NCBI GenBank assembly: GCA_000827265.1
Contig: KN834768.1
Span: 30,927 to 42,334, forward strand
Direction: 5' to 3'
Length of the DNA stretch: 11,408 nt
DNA from: Collybiopsis luxurians FD-317 M1
Taxonomy: Eukaryota > Basidiomycota > Agaricomycetes > Agaricales > Omphalotaceae
The notes under the pieces were generated by a model that was not told where the DNA came from, did not search any database, and was given only the letters and a program-made list of their open reading frames with translations. Positions 1-7,139 of this stretch are shown piece after piece; within the stretch, counting starts at the first letter, position 1, and each line of letters opens with the position of its first letter. Both the position numbers and the translations under genes were made by a program.

Positions 1-1207
1 GAAAAGGCAACAGAATTGACCCAGCTTGTGTGCCCTTGCAATGGCTGTCCTTGGGGTTCCCCGGTCTCTGCATCCCAGATCCTCACTAAGTGATCAGAAG
101 ACCCTGATACAATTCTCTTCCCATCTGGGGAAAAAGCAACAGACTTGACCAAGGTTGTGTGCCCTTGCAATGGCTGTCCTTGGGGTTCTCCTGTCTCTGC
201 ATCCCAGATCATCACTGAGTGATCAGAAGACCCAGATATAATTCTCTTTCCATTTGGGGAAAAGGCAACAGAATTGACCTCACTTGTGTGCCCTTGCAAA
301 GGCTGTTCTTAGGGTTCCCTTGTCTCTGCATCCCAGATCCCCACTGAGCAATCATCTGACCCAGATACAATTCTCTTTCCATCTGGGGAAAATGCAACAG
401 AACTGACCCAGCTTGTGTACCCTTGCAATGGCTGTCCTTGGGGTTCCCCTGCCCCTGCATCCCAGATCCTCACTGAGTAATCCCAAGACCCAGATACAAT
501 TCTCTTTTCATCTGGAGAAAAGGCAACAGAATTGACTAGGTTTGTGTGCCCTTGCAAAGGCTGTCCTTGTGGTTCCCCTGTCTCTGCATCCCAGATCCTC
601 ATTGAGTAATCAGAAGACCCAGATACAATTCTCTTTCCATCTGGGGAAAAGGCAACAGAATTGACCAGGCTTGTATGACCTTGCAATGGCTGTCCTTGGG
701 GTTCCCCTGTCTCTACATCCCAGATCCTCACTGAGCAATCCCGAGACCCAGATACAATTCTCTTTCCATCTGGGGAAAAGGCAACAGAATTGACCAAGCT
801 TGTGTGCCCTTGAAATGGCTGTCCTTGGGGTTCCCCTGTCTTTGCATCCCAGATCCTCACTACACAATCCCAAGCCAAGACCCAGATACAACTCTCTTTC
901 CATCTGGGGAACAGGCAACAGAATTGACCCAGTTTGTGTGCCCTTGCAATGGCTGTCCTTGGGGTTCCCCTGTCTCTGCATCCCAGATTCTCACTGAGCA
1001 ATCATCTGACCCAGATACAATTCTCTTTCCATCTGGGGAAAAAGCAACAGAATTGACCTTACTTGTGTGCCCTTGCAACAGCTGTCATTGGGGTTTCCCT
1101 GTCTCTGCATCCCAGATCCTCACTGAGCAATCCCAAGACCCAGATACAATTTTCTTTCCATCTGGGGAAAAGGCAACAGAACAGATGGAGCCTGTGTGTT
1201 TTTGCAA
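1..1207 (-). repeat. WD40 repeat array: nine complete 129-base units plus a partial tenth
   Basis: In coding order the units are 1207-1079, 1078-950, 949-816 (134 bases), 815-687, 686-558, 557-429, 428-300, 299-171, 170-42 and 41-1. The consensus of 43 residues begins LQGHTSxVNSVAFSPDGKR and ends with IWDAETGEPQGQP, with the usual GH and WD dipeptides. The units are nearly identical at DNA level. Differences cluster just after GHT and in SGSxDx. Unit 1 ends in TGA (1085-1087, GGA in its sisters), unit 3 carries a 5-base insertion, and unit 7 carries TAA (309-311, CAA in its sisters). In NWD genes such arrays are shuffled by unequal recombination. The array is still open at position 1, so the true repeat number is unknown. 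Confidence 0.92.
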
Positions 1208-1432
1208 TACAGCTTGCAAACACAGCCAATTAATCCTATGACCATGACACACCTTCAATAGGTTGGTGAATTGTGACACATATATTTCCTGAAGCTTGGA
1301 ATGTTTTGGAATAAATGGCAAAGCTGAAACATATATATGTGGTGTTGATTCTGACAACACTTTGCCAAAGATAAAAAGAAATGATCTTATTTCCTCCGCT
1401 ACTGCTTTCAGTTCTTCCTCAAACTTCAGTAT

Positions 1433-1483
1433 CTATTTTACACTCAATCAGTCATTGGATTTAACTTCTTCAGTGGCACCTAC
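1433..1483 (-). other. Intron of the NWD gene, 51 bases, phase 0
   Basis: Donor AAG|GTAGGT, branch-like CTGAT 17 bases before the AG, acceptor ATAG. It removes the TGA at 1448-1450 and joins WVQTMGK to ILKFEEELKAVAEEI, which leads through SALPFIPKHS, a familiar pre-WD40 motif of basidiomycete NWD proteins, into the first repeat. Confidence 0.8.
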
Positions 1484-3071
1484 CTTTCCCATTGTCTGTA
1501 CCCATTTTGTCATCTTAGATATACTTCTTGGGATCACACTAATTCTGTCCAAAATACTAAGTACTTCCATCCAAAAAAGTGATAATTTAGAGCAGATGAA
1601 CTTCTCTAATAGAGACTTCATGGTATGTACCAGCGCCATTTTATCCTCTGTGGCTGGAGGTTGAATAGTAGAAAGATGCAAGTCCCAGTGACAACAGGCA
1701 TATCTCAGCTCCAATGTAATATTCTTGTTTATCTTATTTTTAAGGTCCTTTACTTCAGAGTTTAGCACATGTGAACTTTCCAGTTTACACATATTAAAAT
1801 GTAACTTCTCAATCATCAGCCCAATGGTGCCTAGTGTCATAGTTGTATGTCCCTGCAATACATCTATGGCATATTTTCCACTTCTTTGACTATCCAACAG
1901 GAAATCCCGGATTGATGTGTGGACTGGTCTCACTGGTATATTAGTATCATGCACACCAGTGAAGAGTGATCCAAGGAACTTGATCACACTATTTACTTGT
2001 GGTTCATCATCATCTGTTGTTTCTGCATCATCTTTGGGCCTTTGCTTATAACATGCTGACTGAAGTCTCTGTAGTGACTGTTGTGAAAGAGGCTCATACA
2101 ATGCTAAGACTTGCGACATCACTTTTCCATATTCTTCCATTGCATTATCCTTTACTTTTTCTTGCAGAATGTGTTTGTATGTAGGATCCAGTGGATACTT
2201 CCCCCCTACTTTGCCAGGAGCACATTCCATGAATTGATTGAACAACTTCTCTGGCTTGTGACCCATTTCATTCTTACATAATTCATAACAGACAGTAGCA
2301 GCCTATTGAAAGTATCCTTCTGCTTTCTGAGCAACTGCCTTTCATTGATTTGCACTATTATGTTTGCCTTTGTGATGTAATCAATTACATATGCAGAAAT
2401 ATCATCTGGAGTATTCTCCAGTTGGTTCATATATTCAATCTTCAGATGATCTGACTGCCGACCCAACTGCCCCACAATATCCCCTTCCAACCGCGATGTC
2501 ATAAAGACGTAGAAATCCTTTGGAAGACCTTCTTTGCCATCCAGCAACAAAGAGATTAATTTATCTCTTTCTCTCTGTTTCCCACTTTCATCAAGTGCAT
2601 CCAAAATTATAACTACTGGTTTGTTTTCATTACTATCTTGGGCCGGTTTTAGAATGAGCTCTTTCCATTGCTCTGTCAAACTAGGATCACGCAAGATGTT
2701 TGAGTTGTCCTCCAAAGTTTTTATCAAGGCCTTTCCAAACTTTGGAATCTGTTTTGATAAGTCATATGCAATACTTTGCACAGCCCGCACTGGGGTCTGC
2801 TCGGCAATAAATGTGCGGTCAAAAGCAAAAAAAGCCCCAAGATAGTTCATTGCCTTGAATTGCTTTCCAATAGCATGACTAATAGCAGATTTGCCTGTGC
2901 CAGCAGCTCCACAAAGGAGAAACATTTGTGGAGAATTGTCTTCAGTGTTTTTAACCCACTGAGATATTTTTTCCAGAATTTGAACTCTGGTTCCTTCCAA
3001 GCAGACTTTGTCACTGTTAATGTAGGCATCCTTAACAGGATTCAGCTGCTTTTCAAGTGATTCTATGACAG
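1484..3071 (-). pseudogene. NACHT NTPase exon of the NWD gene, with a frameshift and a TAG
   Basis: Walker A is GAAGTGKS at 2887-2910 and the extended Walker B is VVIILDALDE at 2587-2616, followed by FMTSR as sensor 1. These are the nucleotide-binding signatures of NACHT proteins. Upstream, NPVKDAYINSDKVCLEGTR is the usual lead-in to NACHT in basidiomycete NWD proteins. Near 2332-2337 the frame shifts: INERQL is read in one frame and AQKAEGYFQ in the next, where family members read on continuously. A TAG at 2303-2305 then stands where the family normally has Trp (KAEG.FQW). The second frame continues through RPVHTSIRDFLLD to the donor at 1483. The smallest change explaining the shift is loss of one base or gain of two. 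Confidence 0.8.
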
Positions 3072-3162
3072 CTGAATAAGAACAAAAAAAGCCATTGGTA
3101 TTGAATTGTGCATGGAAGTTTGGTAAGCACTATGCATCGGATGAAAGCCAAATAATTCTTAC
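3072..3162 (-). other. Intron of the NWD gene, 91 bases, phase 1
   Basis: Donor T|GTAAGA, acceptor TTATTCAG after a T-rich tract. Joining 3163 to 3071 gives ...DDYLEK-S-VIESLEKQLNP in frame with NACHT. Unspliced, the upstream frame meets a stop soon after the acceptor. It is long for this gene, so an alternative donor is possible. Confidence 0.6.
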
Positions 3163-3225
3163 ATTTTTCCAGATAATCATCCAGTTTAGTGGCAGTATCT
3201 TGAAGAATCTGTTGATTTGCTTTTA

Positions 3226-3288
3226 CTGGTATTTGGAATTAGAACCAGCCCTGGTTTGCACATGAAAAAAATGATATAGAGAAAATAC
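3226..3288 (-). other. Intron of the NWD gene, 63 bases, phase 1
   Basis: Donor ACAG|GTATTT, branch CTAAT, acceptor ACCAG. It joins TLTTEGT to VKANQQILQDTATKLDDYLE without changing frame and removes an in-frame stop at 3239-3241. Confidence 0.7.
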
Positions 3289-3688
3289 CTGTGCCTTCTG
3301 TGGTCAGTGTACTCTTGGTGTTTACAGCCGAAGCTATATCTTTGGCCTGGGCTATAAGCTTATTGAGGCGGTTTTGGTCCTTTGTTACTATTTCATCAGC
3401 ATTGCCTATCAATTCTCCCATGAATAATCCTGCCATTGATAGCATAAATATTAACTTAGAAAAGAAATGAGAGTACATACTCAGTCGCATTCCCGGTTTA
3501 CCAACTTTCTACATTGCCTCATAAATCACCTCAATGGTACAAAGAAAGGTTTCAGAAACTATGTTCTGATACACTGTTCCCATTTGAGGGAAGACAGGCA
3601 ATATCTCCCCCATTTGGTTGAGAAAATGGTTCAAAGACTCAAAGAAATCATTGAGTCCATCGAACCATTTACTCACTCCTTTGGTGGC
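3289..3688 (-). pseudogene. Third exon of the NWD gene: C-terminal Goodbye-type region with an internal TAG
   Basis: From the acceptor at 3689 the frame reads ATKGVSKWFDGLNDFF, then a hydrophobic helical stretch, to TAG at 3509-3511. The same frame continues with SKLIFMLSMAGLFMGEL and DEIVTKDQNRLNKLIAQ, matching the amphipathic helices expected at the end of the domain. Two explanations fit: a nonsense mutation, or removal of the stop in a 78-base intron from GTGATT (after ACCATTGAG) to TTTTCTAAG, which keeps phase 0 but has a weak donor. The exon ends at the donor at 3288 in phase 1. Confidence 0.55.
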
Positions 3689-3746
3689 CTATGTGGGTTA
3701 AGTTATGAATGAAGTACATTAAAAAAAGTCAGTGTCATACACAAAC
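3689..3746 (-). other. Intron of the NWD gene, 58 bases, phase 0
   Basis: Donor AAAG|GTTTGT, branch CTTAAC, acceptor CACATAG. It joins FTAISFLLK to ATKGVSKWFDG, exactly the continuity expected of a Goodbye-type domain. Confidence 0.75.
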
Positions 3747-3821
3747 CTTTAACAAAAAACTGATTGCTGTAAAAATGATCTTTCCACCAGGCAGCTGAAA
3801 GAAAAAAGTCAAAAGCTGTAA

Positions 3822-4097
3822 CTATAGCAGGACAGTATCACTGAGCTTGATAATAATTTCCACACCTGGCTTCAAATATTTTTCTCGTAGAGTTTTCCAC
3901 TTTTCACTACCACGAGCTTTTTTAAACTTGTTGAAAAAATTGTCTTCAAGGACTTTACAAAAATCCTCTACAGATTTGCAAGAGGCCATGCTCTTGAGAG
4001 TTTCATCCCATTCTTCGAGCTTGACTTGCTTGCTATTTTTGAACTTTTCCACAGCGTCCTGCCAATGCTTGGCAAGTTCCTGAGGAGCACAGTCCAT
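3822..4097 (-). CDS. First exon of the NWD gene: N-terminal part of a Goodbye-type domain
   Basis: Encodes 91 residues starting MDCAPQELAKHWQDAVEKF and running to the TAG at 3822-3824. It is rich in Lys, Glu and hydrophobic residues and predicted helical. After the stop the same frame continues and reaches LPGGKIIFTAISFLLK (3794-3747), then KGVSKWFDGLNDFFESLNHF in the next exon (from 3688). This resembles the fungal STAND N-terminal Goodbye domain, in which a PPGKAIF-like stretch precedes a helix beginning with KGVS/KDVS. A 39-base intron (donor GTCCTG) could remove the stop in phase, but its donor is poor, it is very short, and it would delete about 13 domain residues, so I treat the TAG as nonsense. 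The domain name rests on remembered family patterns. Confidence 0.6.
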   Translation of the reverse strand: MDCAPQELAKHWQDAVEKFKNSKQVKLEEWDETLKSMASCKSVEDFCKVLEDNFFNKFKKARGSEKWKTLREKYLKPGVEIIIKLSDTVLL

Positions 4098-4169
4098 TTA
4101 CGAGTCCGGAATGAAATGGAGGATTTGTCCTTGCGGTGAGCGATTCTATGGAATAGATGCCTAGTTTTT

Positions 4170-4178
4170 CTATATTTA
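4170..4178 (-). promoter_or_regulatory. Possible TATA element of the left NWD gene
   Basis: TAAATATAG on the minus strand, about 75 bases upstream of the ATG at 4097. The spacing is plausible for a fungal TATA box but the match is imperfect. The rest of 4098-4368 holds no gene I can support. Confidence 0.25.
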
Positions 4179-4490
4179 GTAGTTGTGGGACTTTGCTTTG
4201 CGAAGTTTATCTACTACATCCTCGTTTCCCGCGGACCCATGCTTTGGGTCATTCTCTCCTGCCTGCGACAGTAGTTATCTTGCCCCTAGGATAATTCAGT
4301 TTTACCACCGAAACATTTGTCTATTGCATATACATGGTACATACTACGACTGCACCTCTGCGTCCTAACTAAGAGTCAATTGTCATTGATTGAAATTGCT
4401 TCCTAGCTTCGCCTGGATCTTTGTCATCGAAAGCACCCCGTTTCTTCAACTGCAGGCCTGCCTTGGCAGGAGCATTCTTCTTGGGCATAG

Positions 4491-4536
4491 CTTTTTTTTT
4501 TTAGCCATTCCTGTAATACCACCATAGATTTACTAC
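4491..4536 (-). other. Candidate 46-base intron ending in a poly-A run, phase 1
   Basis: Donor A|GTAGTA, a CTAA branch-like site, then eleven A and the acceptor G. Splicing joins SNQSV to the MPKKNAPAK tail in frame and reaches the stop at 4369. The alternative is a one-base slip in the A run. The lack of a pyrimidine tract makes this a weak intron. Confidence 0.4.
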
Positions 4537-4709
4537 TAACTGATTGATTGCTCACGCTAGTGCAGGACATATCCAGCAACATGACTGACCGAAGCAGGAG
4601 AAGCGCCTGTCCTCCTTTCACAGTGCTGTTACCCTCAACACCTATAATGCTGAATGCGACATCTACAATATCACCGGCGTGCAGCTTTGCCGCTGAAGTT
4701 TTTGTCGTG

Positions 4710-4758
4710 CTGTTGAAACTTATTAAATGGTGCACTTGTCATTTTTCAGGCAGCTCAC
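4710..4758 (-). other. Intron of the GDIVDVAF gene, 49 bases, phase 2
   Basis: Donor AG|GTGAGC, acceptor TTTCAACAG. It joins TADDGVK to STTKTSAAKLHAGDIV (codon AG+C) and removes stops present in the unspliced frames. Confidence 0.65.
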
Positions 4759-5300
4759 CTCTTCACACCATCATCTGCTGTCAATTCTTCACTGTAATTG
4801 ACAATGTTTTCATCACTGTACACAAAAGGAACTCTGGAATTTTTCACATTGTTAATGAATCCACTCGAGTCCACTTCATCATCTATGTTGGCCCATGGCA
4901 TGTTCAGTGCTTCCTTCCTTGGGGTGAAGAGCCGGCTTCCAATCTCCAATATCGTGAAAGCCTACCATTCCAGAAATTTTTCATGCCAAGAGCAAGCACA
5001 TCTCCGCTATCCCTTCAGAAACTGAGTCATCGCCATCACTTTCAAATTTGGATATCTTCACCCACTGCTTCAGCAGTGCGAATTTGAGATTCTTGCCTCC
5101 TCTGCATCTGACCATTTATGCGCTATCTTGAAATTATTGAATCAACACTTGCCTTTCTGTCTTCAGGGGAAGGAGTATCTTTTCTTCCAGTATCCCCTGA
5201 ACATGCAGTTCAACCTCTTCAATGTTTTCTTCCACACCTTTGACAATTCTCCAGCAGGTTGGTTCACTGAATCTCGCCGCTTTAAACATTTCAATCTGAC

Positions 5301-5980
5301 CAGTGCTCTACCAGTGTGTCAGTGCATCTGCCTGCTATTCTTTGCTTGAGTGTACCTTCACTTTGCTTATCTGTACATGATTTCTGTGCATTTTTTCTCA
5401 CTCATTTCTCATCACATTCAGCATCCTCTCTGGAGGAGTTGTTGCATTATCCCTCAATGATCAAAGACAAAAGAAAAGAAAATTTCCTCACTTGCTGCAC
5501 TATAATTGTATAGCTCATCCATCTAGGCTTCTCCAGTTGTGGTGGTCATTTTTGTCTGGATTTTCACCTGCTTTGACTGCTTCTGCACTCAGAGGTGCTT
5601 CTGCTGCCGCTGTGGCTGGAACTGCTTACTCTGCACCCGGCACATCTATCTATCCCGGTATGACATCGACAATTCCTACAGCAGCTTATGGCACACATTC
5701 ACTGGCTCTCAGAGGGCCATCGCCTGGCCCTCCTATTACTTCTAGTTATCCTGGGATGATGCCAACGATCTAATTGTATAATGCGCGATCTTGTTCCATG
5801 CAGCCGTTTCCTTTTCTCTTTGTAATGTAAAGCTATCATTTTTGCTGGATCATACAGTCGTACAATGGCCCAGAATTTAACTTTGATTACATCGAGTATA
5901 TAGCAGAAAATCTATAAAGTACAACTCCAATCAAATATGTGTAGTGCATATACACTATCTTTGGGTAGAGGAAATAATGT
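5301..5980. other. Interval without a supported gene
   Basis: It may hold the ruined 5' part of the minus-strand gene at 4369-5300: short minus-strand blocks such as DELYNYSAASEEIFF near 5520-5475 read like coding sequence. On the plus strand an uninterrupted 93-codon frame (5492-5773) ends in a Ser/Pro/Ala-rich segment with two YPGM motifs (TSIYPGMTSTIP and TSSYPGMMPTI). I cannot tell which strand, if either, was coding. The last 200 bases are the 3' flank of the RGG gene. Confidence 0.3.
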
Positions 5981-6736
5981 CTACCATCCACGTCCACGTC
6001 CCCTCGACGGAGGATTGTACGACCCACCGCCTCGGGGTGCTCCACGATTGTAGCCCCCGTTTCCGTAGCTGGAGTGCCCACCAGAATTGGACGAGCCATA
6101 TCCACCGTATCCGCCATTACCGCTATTATCGTAAGGCCCAGCTCTACCTGCTGCGCCGCCACTATTCCCATAACCTCCTCCATTGTTTCCATACCCTCCA
6201 CCTCTGCTATTGCCATACCCGCCATAACCCCCACCGCCTCCGTAGCCTCCTTGTGGTCCTCCGTACCCAGCTCCTCCACTTCCGTAGCTTCCCGTAGATC
6301 CCCCGTAATTCCTTCCACCGTAGCCTCCGCCTCCTCCGCCACCACCTCTACCCTCACCTCCGTGGCCCCCATATCCGCCGTGAGAGCTGGACGGAGGAGG
6401 CGCACCACCGCCGTACCCACCATGGGAATTACCTGATGGCGGGGGTGGGGCTCCTCGACCGCCTCCACCTCCACCTCCGTAACCCCCGCCATTGCTTGGG
6501 GGAGGTCTGCCTCGACCTCGATCATTTCCGTGCCCGCCACCGTAAGAGTCTGGGGGCCCTTGATACGAGCCACGAGAGTTCCTATCATTCCCATAGTGCG
6601 AATAACTCAAATTCATGGGCCGCGAGTGAAAGGGATCATTTCTATCACCCCCGCCTCGTCCTCTTCCACCTCCACCTCCTCGTCCGCGTCCGCGACCACC
6701 GTTGCGGGAATGTTCCAAATCGCTCGCGGACGACAT
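5981..6736 (-). CDS. RGG/glycine-rich low-complexity protein, 251 aa
   Basis: A single uninterrupted frame from ATG 6734-6736 to TAG 5981-5983. I count about 42 percent glycine. Layout: short acidic-polar start MSSASDLEHSRN; a dense RG/RGG block (residues about 12-31); a linker with Tyr, Asn and Pro; then repeated GGYGG, GYGN and APPPxS motifs; and a final RGRGRGW. There is no RRM, DEAD or other folded domain. RGG/GGY regions of this kind bind RNA, are arginine-methylated and promote condensates, so an RNA-granule or nucleolar role is likely but inferred. I chose this ATG over a TTG 18 codons upstream and over an out-of-frame ATG at 6819-6821, because a TATA box at 6830-6835 puts transcription start near 6800. 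Base composition is much richer in CpG than the NWD genes. The long frames on the other strand are codon shadows of Gly/Pro-rich sequence. Confidence 0.8.
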   Translation of the reverse strand: MSSASDLEHSRNGGRGRGRGGGGGRGRGGGDRNDPFHSRPMNLSYSHYGNDRNSRGSYQGPPDSYGGGHGNDRGRGRPPPSNGGGYGGGGGGGRGAPPPPSGNSHGGYGGGAPPPSSSHGGYGGHGGEGRGGGGGGGGYGGRNYGGSTGSYGSGGAGYGGPQGGYGGGGGYGGYGNSRGGGYGNNGGGYGNSGGAAGRAGPYDNSGNGGYGGYGSSNSGGHSSYGNGGYNRGAPRGGGSYNPPSRGRGRGW

Positions 6737-6829
6737 ATTTGAGAGTAATGAATTCTGAGCTTTCGAAGTTTTCAGCGATGTGGTGGTCAAAGCTTGAGAG
6801 GGAAACCTTACGTCGCGACATGGGCCTCC

Positions 6830-6835
6830 TTTATA
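6830..6835 (-). promoter_or_regulatory. TATA box of the RGG protein gene
   Basis: GATATAAAGG on the minus strand with TATAAA at 6830-6835, 94-100 bases upstream of the ATG at 6736. This predicts a transcription start near 6800 and a leader of about 65 bases. The ATG at 6821 lies too close to the box to be in the mRNA. Confidence 0.6.
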
Positions 6836-6839
6836 TCTA

Positions 6840-7139
6840 CCTCGTGGTTGTCTTGTGGTGGGCCTCTATTGATATCAATATAAGGGAGTGATGAATTGAC
6901 GAAGCGATGTCATCGGACCATCGAGTCCATTATATGGCCGCATCCAAACACGTGTGTATTATACAAAAGGAAGTAACGAGGCTGGATCGTGGTATTGGGC
7001 GCTATGTAGACGCGCGTCTCGCATTACCGGGCCGGCCGTCCAAGCTCTTTCCGTAACACCCAAGTAACACTCTGAACGGTTGGTAACCCTTCGTTCTCGC
7101 TCCTCTTCCTCCTATGAGGCTGCCTCCCAATACAAGGGA
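6840..7139. other. Intergenic interval upstream of the RGG gene and the plus-strand remnants
   Basis: No coding frame or RNA gene that I can support. It is the upstream region of the minus-strand RGG gene and borders the broken 5' end of the plus-strand Msb1/Mug8-like remnant. The N-terminal motif of that protein (RLDQIN) is absent here. Confidence 0.5.

Larger units (their letters stand above)
1..4097 (-). pseudogene. Goodbye-NACHT-WD40 (NWD) STAND/NLR-like gene, inactivated, 3' end off the left edge
   Basis: Read on the minus strand from ATG 4095-4097, which directly follows an in-frame TAA. Order: helical Goodbye-type N-terminus (4097 to about 3289), linker, NACHT NTPase (about 3000-2300), helical region with the family motif RPVHTSIRDFLLD, then WD40 repeats. 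In this family the WD40 propeller senses a ligand, NACHT binds nucleotide and oligomerises, and the N-terminus signals, usually cell death or incompatibility. Introns at 3689-3746, 3226-3288, 3072-3162 and 1433-1483 join the frame. Lesions: TAG 3822-3824, TAG 3509-3511 (could be intronic), a frameshift near 2332-2337, TAG 2303-2305, TGA 1085-1087, a 5-base insertion at 870-879, and TAA 309-311. Family-like sequence resumes after each lesion, so the loss looks recent. Family assignment is firm; non-function is inferred from the lesions and would be wrong only if several were sequencing errors. Confidence 0.85.
4369..5300 (-). pseudogene. Decayed fungal gene of unknown function (GDIVDVAF protein)
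   Basis: Readable blocks in coding order: a helical, acidic stretch (EENIEEVELHVQGILEEKI, about 5240-5180); LLKQWVKISKFESDGDD (about 5080-5030); VLALGMKNFWNGRLSRYW (about 5010-4946); then, after a frame change, IGSRLFTPRKEALNMPWANI, VPFVYSDENIVNYSEEL, KLHAGDIVDVAFSIIGVEG, ALLLLRSVMLLD, and a basic tail starting MPKKNAPAKAGLQLKKRGAF, ending at TAG 4369-4371. The 3' half joins in frame through introns at 4710-4758 and 4491-4536. The 5' half has shifts near 5005-5015 and 4940-4949 and stops. From memory it resembles a large family of Agaricomycete proteins with no assigned role, often multicopy; I have no domain name. The 5' limit is uncertain and may reach about 5770. Confidence 0.5.

Noticed and set aside
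1..1207. Regular near-identical 129-base repeats, possibly CRISPR-like or satellite DNA
   Set aside because: The whole unit is repeated without unique spacers and translates into WD40 blades on the minus strand.
212..1241. Long frames with WGSGMQRQGNPK- or FPSGEKATE-type repeats on both strands
   Set aside because: They are out-of-frame or antisense readings of the WD40 array.
5887..6594. 235-codon minus frame and several 117-151-codon plus frames over the RGG gene
   Set aside because: Gly codons (GGN) read in other frames give few stops. The RGG frame has a plausible start and regular motifs, and the others show only composition-driven repeats.
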